Shown: one piece after another, positions 5,483-10,102 of the stretch
Numbering within the stretch: position 1 is the first letter of the stretch
Layout: every line of letters starts with the position of its first letter
Translations under genes and position numbers: made by a program
The notes under the pieces: generated by a model
What the model saw: the letters and a program-made list of their open reading frames with translations, nothing else
Told to the model about the DNA's origin: nothing
Databases searched by the model: none
From: an archaeon
GTDB taxonomy: Archaea > Nanobdellota > Nanobdellia > SCGC-AAA011-G17 > PNOQ01
Assembly (NCBI GenBank): GCA_021107835.1
Contig: JAIOSD010000045.1
Span: 1 to 10,102, forward strand
DNA: 10,102 bases
Direction: 5' to 3'

Positions 5483-7261
5483 ATGGCTAAAGAACCTTCA
5501 GAAGAAAAAGATATTAGCAAAAAATATCCTCTTAAAAAACAATTTAAGGATTTATGGTTCTATTCAGAGGGATATCATAAAAAGCTTATATTCTATTTTA
5601 TCATAACTGTTATAGTTACTTTAATTGCGCTGGCCCCTCCATATCTTTATGGTAGAATAATTGATGATCTAATAAATCAAAATTATACAAATATCTTTCT
5701 TTTTCTAGGATTAACTGCAGCAAGTCATATATCCTACCAAATCATAAAAAATTGGACTACTTATAAAACTAAAGTTCTTTCAGCAATCATTAGAAATAAA
5801 ACTAGATTGAAGACTTTTAATTATCTCTTTACGTTAGAATATGGCTTTTATGAAAAGAATCCGATGGGAAAAATACTTTCAAGAATTAGTACTGGTTCAC
5901 AAGGAGTTTTCAATACATTAAAAATAGCGTATAATAGCACAATAGTTCAGGTTTTTGGAGCTATTTTTTCAGTTATTATTTTAACTACAATTAATTTAAT
6001 AATAGGAATATTTTCGGTTTTTGTATTTATCATTTTCTTTAGCTATGTATATTGTACAATGAAGAAACAGATTGATTTAGAAACTGCCCGCCATTCAACA
6101 TCAGAAAAAGTTTATTCTAAGGTGTATGATTTCCTTTCACACATTAGATTAGTTAAATTATTAAATATCAAAGACAAACTTTTGAAAATTCTCGATAAAT
6201 CTTATGATGAACTTATAGGCAAGGTTAAAGTTGCGAGAAAATATGAAAGAATAAGAGTTGCAGTTTCAAAATTAATAGTTGATATGTCTACTGTTGCAGT
6301 TCTTACCTATTTGGCTATTTCAGTTATGAATAGTTCAATGACTGTAGGAATTGCAGTAATGGTTTTTGGATTCTTTACTAAGTTTACAGGTTATACTAAA
6401 AAGATTTGGGCTGATTATTCGCAATTAATAGGACACAGAACAGGGATGTATAGGATGTCTTTGATTTATGAAAATAAGCCCAAGATAAAAGAACCAAAAC
6501 ATCCTGAGAAGGTAGTTAATTGGGATAAATTAAGTTTTTCAAATATTTCATTTAAATATCCCTCTAAAAGAAATGAGGTTTTGAAAAATGTTTCTTTAAA
6601 TATTAAGAAAGGAGAAAAAATAGCTATTGTGGGTTTGTCTGGTTCGGGTAAATCCACACTTGCCAAAATTTTATTGAAACTTTATTTGCCAAAGAAAGGA
6701 GAAATTAAATTTGGAGATGTAAATATTAATAATATTAAATTTGATGATTTATATAGTCTAATTAAAATAGTTCCACAGGATAATGAGTTGATTAATACAA
6801 CAGTCTATAAAAATCTTCAATTAACATCCAATAAAAATCTAAAAAAAGAAGAAATTATCAAAGCATTAAAAGATTCTGCTTCATGGGAGTTTGTCAATAA
6901 ATTGCCTGGCAAATTAAACGCAATTGTTGGCCCAGATGGAGTTAAAATAAGTGGGGGGGAAAAGCAAAGAATCTGTATTGCAAGGGCTTTGTTAGCAAAT
7001 CCACAACTTATTGTTTTAGATGAAGCAACCTCTAATTTGGATGTAATTACAGAAAAAAAAGTTCATGAAGCATTGCACAAATTATCAAGAAAGATAACCT
7101 TAATTGCGATAACCCACAGAATTTCTTCTCTTCATTTATTTGATAGGATAATTGTAATGGATAACGGAAAGATAGTTGGAGAAGGAACACATAGAAAATT
7201 ATTAAGAGATAATAAATATTATAGAAGGTTACATGAAGCAAGCAAAAAAGGTAAAAAATGA
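5483..7261 (+). CDS. ABC exporter half-transporter (TMD-NBD fusion)
   Basis: This is a 592-residue ABC type I exporter (MsbA/MDR/ABCB-like) in which one chain has both domains; two chains would form the pump. The membrane domain spans about residues 32-305, with hydrophobic helices near 35-55, 68-88, 152-172, 173-192, 265-282 and 286-304. The ATPase domain from about 348 is complete: A-loop Y359, Walker A GLSGSGKST (384-392), Q-loop Q432, signature SGGEKQR (490-496), Walker B LIVLDEAT (509-516) with catalytic E514, D-loop SNLD and H-loop H545. No N-terminal peptidase domain is fused, so a double-glycine peptide exporter of that kind is not indicated. The substrate (lipid, peptide or drug) cannot be told from sequence. 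The gene overlaps the GrpB-like gene by 4 nt. Confidence 0.93.
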   Translation: MAKEPSEEKDISKKYPLKKQFKDLWFYSEGYHKKLIFYFIITVIVTLIALAPPYLYGRIIDDLINQNYTNIFLFLGLTAASHISYQIIKNWTTYKTKVLSAIIRNKTRLKTFNYLFTLEYGFYEKNPMGKILSRISTGSQGVFNTLKIAYNSTIVQVFGAIFSVIILTTINLIIGIFSVFVFIIFFSYVYCTMKKQIDLETARHSTSEKVYSKVYDFLSHIRLVKLLNIKDKLLKILDKSYDELIGKVKVARKYERIRVAVSKLIVDMSTVAVLTYLAISVMNSSMTVGIAVMVFGFFTKFTGYTKKIWADYSQLIGHRTGMYRMSLIYENKPKIKEPKHPEKVVNWDKLSFSNISFKYPSKRNEVLKNVSLNIKKGEKIAIVGLSGSGKSTLAKILLKLYLPKKGEIKFGDVNINNIKFDDLYSLIKIVPQDNELINTTVYKNLQLTSNKNLKKEEIIKALKDSASWEFVNKLPGKLNAIVGPDGVKISGGEKQRICIARALLANPQLIVLDEATSNLDVITEKKVHEALHKLSRKITLIAITHRISSLHLFDRIIVMDNGKIVGEGTHRKLLRDNKYYRRLHEASKKGKK

Positions 7262-7776
7262 AAGAAATAATTAAATATAACAAACCAATAAATAACCCTT
7301 CATTATTATTTAATAAAGAAAAAATTAAACTCCAAAGAATTCTACCAAAGACAACAAAAATAGAACATGTAGGGGGCACTGCAGTCCCTAGTTTGGGTGG
7401 AAAGAAAATCATAGACATCTTTATTGCAGTTCCAAAAAAGTCTATAAAAAGAATAAAAAATCTATTAGAAAAAAATAAGTATAAATATGATTCCCAATGG
7501 GGGAACAGGATGTTCTTTATCAAAAAGTATAAAACTAAAGGGGGATTTCATAGATTCAATATACATCTGCTACCCTTAAAAGATATTGAATTTTCCAATG
7601 CAATAATATTAAGAGAGTATCTAAAAAATAACAAAACAACTGTGAAAGATTATATCAGACATAAAAAACAAGGAATAAAAGTATCTAAGGGAAATGGGAA
7701 AAAATACAGAGACTATAAAAATCCATTTATGGTAAAAATTATTAAAGATGCAATAAAATGGAACAATAGAACTTAA
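7258..7776 (+). CDS. GrpB/UPF0157-family nucleotidyltransferase-like protein
   Basis: This 172-residue soluble protein has the core of the GrpB (UPF0157) family, a branch of the nucleotidyltransferase fold. The block IEHVGGTAVPSLGGKKIIDIFI (35-56) matches the family signature HxGSTAVPGLxAKPxIDI, and D53 sits at the conserved acid position. A later RFNIHLLPL (about 98-106) matches the usual histidine-bearing strand. The classic GS of the nucleotidyltransferase motif is GG here (39-40). The in vivo reaction of this family is not known to me; the name GrpB does not mean a GrpE-like chaperone role. Its ATG is embedded in the ABC transporter stop (ATGA), which implies translational coupling and perhaps a shared process. 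The gene converges on radB with 26 nt between stops. Confidence 0.85.
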   Translation: MKEIIKYNKPINNPSLLFNKEKIKLQRILPKTTKIEHVGGTAVPSLGGKKIIDIFIAVPKKSIKRIKNLLEKNKYKYDSQWGNRMFFIKKYKTKGGFHRFNIHLLPLKDIEFSNAIILREYLKNNKTTVKDYIRHKKQGIKVSKGNGKKYRDYKNPFMVKIIKDAIKWNNRT

Positions 7777-7789
7777 AAGAAGTATACTT

Positions 7790-7802
7790 AATAAGAAAAA
7801 AT
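7790..7802 (-). terminator. T-rich tract after radB
   Basis: On the reverse strand the bases right after the radB stop read ATTTTTTCTTATT, a U-rich tract without a stem that could end the radB transcript. It is short, so confidence is modest. Confidence 0.35.
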
Positions 7803-8444
7803 CTAAGAAACCTTCCTAATCCCCTCATCAAATATATCAAAATGAAATATCCTTTCAAAAGGTTTTAACAAAATAGCACGCCTAGGCTCAATCTTTAACT
7901 CCACCAAAATCTTTCCAAATCCTTTTAACATTCTACCACCAACACTAACATTCTCTCCAGACATATTACTATATACTTGGTTTGTCATCAAAATAGGAAC
8001 AGAATAGTCTTCAGCAAGATGACTCAACATCCTTAACATAGAAATCATTTTTTCATTAACATTATGATAATCTCCTTCTTGCAAAGCTTTACGATAATGC
8101 ATTCCAATGGTATCAATAATAATAATATCAAAATCCCCTTGTCGAATAACATCCCTCAATCGACTAAAAAACTTTACCTGTTCAGAATAATTTCTAATAC
8201 TAAAAACAACAACATTAGAAAGATGCTTAGAACAATCAGGAGCCATCTGTTTTAATCGCTCAACCGAAAAACTATTCTCACTATCAACAAACAAAACTTT
8301 TCCAGCCCTAGCAACTTCCAAAGCGGTTTGAAGACAAATTGTAGTCTTACCACTTGCAGAAGGACCATAAATTAAAGAAATCTTTCCTTCACTAAATCCC
8401 TTACCTAAAAAGATATCAAAATCCCGACAACCTGAACTAACCAT
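7803..8444 (-). CDS. radB: RadB, RecA-family recombinase paralogue
   Basis: RadB is the archaeal RadA paralogue, thought to help homologous recombination as a mediator rather than as the main strand-exchange protein. The 213-residue chain is the RecA/KaiC-like ATPase core only and lacks the N-terminal helix-hairpin-helix domain of RadA, as RadB does. Walker A is GPSASGKTT (27-35, K33), a conserved FVDSEN (52-57) follows, Walker B is IIIIDTIG (107-114), and MTNQVYSN (153-160) corresponds to the segment leading to DNA-binding loop 2. VGGRMLKGFGKILVELK (168-184) matches the family's distal core. A bacterial-like KaiC fragment is less likely given length and motif order. The gene stands alone between convergent and co-oriented neighbours, with a weak TATA element about 25 nt upstream. 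Confidence 0.92.
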   Translation of the reverse strand: MVSSGCRDFDIFLGKGFSEGKISLIYGPSASGKTTICLQTALEVARAGKVLFVDSENSFSVERLKQMAPDCSKHLSNVVVFSIRNYSEQVKFFSRLRDVIRQGDFDIIIIDTIGMHYRKALQEGDYHNVNEKMISMLRMLSHLAEDYSVPILMTNQVYSNMSGENVSVGGRMLKGFGKILVELKIEPRRAILLKPFERIFHFDIFDEGIRKVS

Positions 8445-8462
8445 AATAAAAAGAACACACCA

Positions 8463-8474
8463 TAAATTAAAAAG
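8463..8474 (-). promoter_or_regulatory. Weak TATA-like element for radB
   Basis: On the reverse strand the AT-rich stretch CTTTTTAATTTATG sits about 22-30 nt before ATG 8444. It lacks the TTTATAWA form of the other promoters in the window, so radB may be weakly transcribed or driven from another element. Confidence 0.35.
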
Positions 8475-8480
8475 CTTTTT

Positions 8481-8500
8481 GAAAAAAAGAAAAAAAAGAA
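8481..8500 (-). terminator. Poly-U terminator of the 109-aa membrane protein gene
   Basis: Starting one base after the TAA (8504-8502), the reverse strand reads TTCTTTTTTTTCTTTTTTTC, an almost pure T tract. It is the strongest archaeal-type terminator in the window and isolates this transcript from radB. Confidence 0.7.
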
Positions 8501-8501
8501 G

Positions 8502-8831
8502 TTATCTTCTAGCTAATTCAAACACAGATTTCAAAGCTACAACAATTGTTGCAGGTGCAAATAGTGCTACTAAATTAGCAAATATATCATTTAAGTACCT
8601 AACTGAACTTAAAGTTCCACCAGCAAATGAACCAACAATAACTAAAATTGCTCCTGCAAATAAGAATTTTTGTGTTTCTTTGCTTGAAATATTAAACAGA
8701 CCAATGATAATACCTAAAACAACTAGTAACCATGCTAGATTTGCCATACTTGTTACAAATGCTAAAACAATTGCAAGTAATACACCAATCAAAAATGCCC
8801 AGCTACCAATAGGATTTCCGCCTTTTGCCAT
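8502..8831 (-). CDS. Hypothetical four-segment membrane protein, strong RBS
   Basis: This is a 109-residue hydrophobic protein with four likely membrane helices at about 10-28, 31-47, 57-75 and 83-101. The loops are short, the N-terminus is small and glycine-rich (MAKGGNPIG) and the C-terminus is basic (LARR). There are no cysteines and no catalytic motif. I do not recognise a named family. ATG 8831 is preferred over the GTG at 8834 because a complete GGAGGTGA lies 6 nt upstream of it. Unlike the leaderless genes around it, this gene has a TATA box at 8888-8896 that predicts a leader of about 35 nt, and it ends in a long poly-U terminator. These signs fit a well-expressed, singly transcribed gene. 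A structural or envelope-associated membrane role is only a guess. Confidence 0.78.
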   Translation of the reverse strand: MAKGGNPIGSWAFLIGVLLAIVLAFVTSMANLAWLLVVLGIIIGLFNISSKETQKFLFAGAILVIVGSFAGGTLSSVRYLNDIFANLVALFAPATIVVALKSVFELARR

Positions 8832-8837
8832 CACCTT

Positions 8838-8845
8838 TCACCTCC
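8838..8845 (-). promoter_or_regulatory. Full-consensus Shine-Dalgarno sequence
   Basis: On the reverse strand this reads GGAGGTGA, the full anti-SD complement, with a 6-nt gap to ATG 8831. It selects the ATG over the GTG directly before it and contrasts with the leaderless genes nearby. Confidence 0.85.
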
Positions 8846-8887
8846 TTTAGATTAATAGAAAACATATTCTAATCTCTGAGTTTAACC

Positions 8888-8896
8888 TATTTAAAG
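8888..8896 (-). promoter_or_regulatory. TATA box for the 109-aa membrane protein gene
   Basis: On the reverse strand it reads CTTTAAATA, centred at 8892, predicting a start near 8866. The box is the centre of the imperfect dyad AACCT-ATTTAA-AGGTT (8884-8899), so it may be read in either direction or shared with a regulator. Confidence 0.55.
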
Positions 8897-8910
8897 GTTT
8901 TGGAAAACTT

Positions 8911-8917
8911 TTTATAT
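8911..8917 (+). promoter_or_regulatory. TATA box for the 68-aa membrane peptide gene
   Basis: TTTATAT is centred about 25 nt before ATG 8939. This supports ATG 8939 over the in-frame TTG at 8900, which lies upstream of the box. Confidence 0.55.
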
Positions 8918-8938
8918 GAAATCTCTCTATTTATAGTT

Positions 8939-9145
8939 ATGATCTTCATAACAGTATTTATAATTTCAACACTATTATCCATTTTTAGTTTAATCAAATA
9001 TATAAAATACATCAAATCAAAACCTAAAGGAAGTTTAATAAAAGACTGGAAATTTTGGTTAGGCTCAAGTGGATTATTGATTCTTTTCGGTATTATTTTT
9101 TATCTTATCTATATTGTATATTCTATTGGTCAGATGTTCAGGTAA
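8939..9145 (+). CDS. Small two-segment membrane protein (68 aa)
   Basis: I do not recognise this protein. It has two hydrophobic helices (about 1-19 and 43-63) joined by a basic loop with YIKYIKSKPKG and a tryptophan-bearing DWKFWLG segment. The positive loop predicts that it lies in the cytoplasm, with both ends outside. The reading frame also opens from a TTG at 8900 (81 residues), but a TATA box at 8911-8917 places the transcription start at ATG 8939, so the short form is chosen. It is transcribed divergently from the 109-aa membrane protein gene and alone. Short hydrophobic frames in AT-rich DNA can arise by chance; the promoter geometry is the main support that it is real. Confidence 0.5.
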   Translation: MIFITVFIISTLLSIFSLIKYIKYIKSKPKGSLIKDWKFWLGSSGLLILFGIIFYLIYIVYSIGQMFR

Positions 9146-9166
9146 ACCATTTTACATACTTAATTG

Positions 9167-9194
9167 CTAGAAAACGGCTTTGCCACTAGAAAAC
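9167..9194. repeat. Direct repeat CTAGAAAAC x2, 19-bp period
   Basis: CTAGAAAAC occurs at 9167-9175 and again at 9186-9194, just upstream of the promoter of the zinc-ribbon/AbrB gene. Two copies spaced by 19 bp (nearly two helical turns) directly before a TATA box could bind an activator; there is no further evidence. Confidence 0.35.
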
Positions 9195-9201
9195 CAAAAG
9201 G

Positions 9202-9210
9202 TTTATATAT
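9202..9210 (+). promoter_or_regulatory. TATA box for the zinc-ribbon/AbrB-CDC48 operon
   Basis: TTTATATAT is centred at 9206. A start near 9232 follows, leaving a leader of roughly 9 nt before ATG 9241. Confidence 0.65.
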
Positions 9211-9211
9211 C

Positions 9212-9223
9212 GAGTATATACTC
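9212..9223. promoter_or_regulatory. Perfect 12-bp palindrome GAGTATATACTC, candidate operator
   Basis: This self-complementary 12-mer lies just after the TATA box and before the expected transcription start. A second small palindrome, GTATAC, is at 9227-9232. A protein bound here would block transcription initiation. The AbrB-like product of the first gene is one candidate; this is inference. Confidence 0.5.
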
Positions 9224-9240
9224 CCCGTATACACAACAAA

Positions 9241-9597
9241 ATGAAAGACATATTTGAAGCAAACATATTGTGTGATAAATGCAATATAAAAACAGACAAA
9301 AAGATTGCAATTAAGGATGGATACAAAATAAGATTTTTTGAGTGTCCAAAATGCAAAGAGAAGATATATCACCCATTGGATTTAAAAGAATACCAAGAAT
9401 TTAAAAATCTAAAAAGAAGACAATTCAACGTCAAATTAAGAATGGTAGGAAACAGTTTTTCAGTTACAATACCACGAGAAATAATTGATTTTGAAGAAAA
9501 ATTTGCACAAATGGAAAATGAAATGAATCAAATGATAAGACTTTCTTTAGAAGAACCAGGAAGATTAAGTTTAAGATTTAGAAAAATATTGGAGTAA
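9241..9597 (+). CDS. Zinc ribbon plus AbrB/SpoVT-like protein, upstream of CDC48
   Basis: This is a 118-residue soluble protein in three parts. Residues 8-45 form a zinc ribbon with C11-x2-C14 and C35-x2-C38. Residues 61-83 (FNVKLRMVGNSFSVTIPREI) have the look of a swapped-hairpin AbrB/SpoVT/MazE fold, where a G-N-S-x-x-V-T-I-P turn precedes a strand. Residues 84-118 are helical and charged. AbrB-type proteins are usually dimeric DNA-binding regulators, but the zinc ribbon could also bind RNA or protein. The next gene is the CDC48 ATPase, 5 nt downstream, so the two are co-transcribed. A palindrome sits in the promoter, which would fit autoregulation of the operon. An adaptor or regulator linked to CDC48 is a fair inference but not shown by sequence. 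Confidence 0.8.
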   Translation: MKDIFEANILCDKCNIKTDKKIAIKDGYKIRFFECPKCKEKIYHPLDLKEYQEFKNLKRRQFNVKLRMVGNSFSVTIPREIIDFEEKFAQMENEMNQMIRLSLEEPGRLSLRFRKILE

Positions 9598-9602
9598 TAA
9601 AA

Positions 9603-10102
9603 ATGACAAAAGACAAGGAAATTAGTTTAAGGGTTATGGAAGCAATGCAAGAAGAAGCATACAAAGGAATAGTCAGAATTGATAATGAGAATATGAAAGA
9701 AATTGGTGTGCGACAAGGAGATATAGTAGAGATAGAAGGCGCAAGAAAAACAGTTGGCATTGTAGATCGTGCTTATCCAACAGATGTGGGTGAACCAGTT
9801 ATTAGAATGGATGGTATTCTAAGGAGAAATGCCAAAACGGGAATCGGAGAACAAACAAAAGTTAGAAAAACAGATTTCAAAGAAGCCAAAAAAATAACAA
9901 TCGCTCCAGCACAAAAAGGATTAATGATTCAAATACAAGGAAATCCAGATGGAATGAAAAGAAGCTTACTCGGTAGGGTTGCGGTAAAAGGAGATATAAT
10001 CTCTTTAGGTGGAACAACAAGAAGATCTAAAACCTTCAGAAGTTCAGGAAATCCTTTTGATATAATTGAACAAATGATGGATGGCATATCAGATATAAAT
10101 TC
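9603..10102 (+). CDS. CDC48/VCP-family AAA+ ATPase, N-terminal part (continues beyond window)
   Basis: CDC48/VCP/p97 is a hexameric AAA+ unfoldase that pulls apart protein complexes and feeds substrates to the archaeal proteasome. Only the first 166 codons are visible. They form the substrate- and adaptor-binding N domain: a double-psi beta-barrel (IVRIDNENMKEIGVRQGDIVEI, about 23-44, and GEPVIRMDGILRRNAKTGIGE, 63-83) followed by the second subdomain (ITIAPAQ at about 98-104, through LLGRVAVKGDIISL at 122-135). The stretch after about 137 (RRSKTFRSSGNPFDIIEQMMDGI) looks like an insertion relative to the shortest archaeal forms. The AAA modules D1 and D2 would lie outside. The ATG follows GGAG (9591-9594) by 8 nt and lies 5 nt after the zinc-ribbon/AbrB gene, so it is the second gene of that operon. 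Confidence 0.92.
   Translation, partial: MTKDKEISLRVMEAMQEEAYKGIVRIDNENMKEIGVRQGDIVEIEGARKTVGIVDRAYPTDVGEPVIRMDGILRRNAKTGIGEQTKVRKTDFKEAKKITIAPAQKGLMIQIQGNPDGMKRSLLGRVAVKGDIISLGGTTRRSKTFRSSGNPFDIIEQMMDGISDIN

Noticed and set aside
7047..7523. Reverse-strand 158-aa hydrophobic frame
   Set aside because: It covers the ABC transporter end and the GrpB-like start on the opposite strand and has no independent signals.
7780..7789. Palindrome AAGTATACTT between the convergent GrpB-like and radB genes
   Set aside because: Only 10 bp in AT-rich DNA, with no loop, so a poor hairpin; it might aid termination but could easily be chance.
8469..8480. Palindrome AAAAAGCTTTTT near the radB promoter
   Set aside because: Low-complexity A/T runs make such a match likely by chance, and it is partly made of the neighbouring terminator tract.
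8479..8850. Forward 123-aa frame
   Set aside because: Antisense to the 109-aa membrane protein, which has a full Shine-Dalgarno sequence, a TATA box and a terminator.
1..10102. CRISPR array, tRNA or rRNA gene, insertion sequence, known defence island
   Set aside because: No regularly spaced repeats, no cloverleaf or rRNA-like conserved segments, no transposase or terminal inverted repeats, and no recognised defence genes were found. The ABC exporter and the wHTH pair alone do not make a defence system.

Overview
The window reads as a piece of an archaeal chromosome. It has an archaeal CDC48/VCP-type ATPase, a RadB recombinase paralogue, an archaeal topoisomerase IA with C-terminal zinc ribbons, and an archaeal-flavoured seryl-tRNA synthetase. 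TATA boxes of the TTTATAWA type lie about 26 nt before the start codons of most first genes, which implies leaderless transcripts. The DNA is AT-rich (27% G+C in a sampled 180 nt of serS), the genes are densely packed, and many are small orphans. A small-genome, mesophilic archaeon of the DPANN kind is my inference; nothing here fixes the lineage.

Layout. 1-520 (-): N-terminal part of a free-standing LAGLIDADG endonuclease, cut by the window edge. 614-1057 (+): a two-gene unit, an unrecognised 79-aa protein that is clearly richer in G+C than its surroundings, then a cysteine-rich 63-aa DUF6485-like protein. 1023-1627 (-): a winged-helix regulator translationally coupled to a 106-aa helical protein of unknown role, with an inverted repeat between the TATA box and the start. 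1749-3303 (+): serS overlapping a small TRASH-like zinc protein. 3362-5449 (+): topoisomerase IA. 5483-7776 (+): an ABC half-exporter overlapping a GrpB/UPF0157-type nucleotidyltransferase-like protein by ATGA. 7803-8444 (-): radB. 8502-8831 (-): a four-segment membrane protein with a full-consensus Shine-Dalgarno sequence and a poly-U terminator. 8939-9145 (+): a two-segment membrane peptide. 9241-10102 (+): a zinc-ribbon/AbrB-like protein followed 5 nt later by the CDC48 ATPase, which leaves the window.

Most of the content is information processing and protein quality control. The places least explained by known biology are the small partner proteins: the wHTH/106-aa pair with its dyad, the TRASH protein tied to serS, and the zinc-ribbon/AbrB protein upstream of CDC48 with a perfect 12-bp palindrome in its promoter. 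No defence system, CRISPR array, tRNA, rRNA or insertion sequence was seen. No gene-free stretch exceeds 300 bases.
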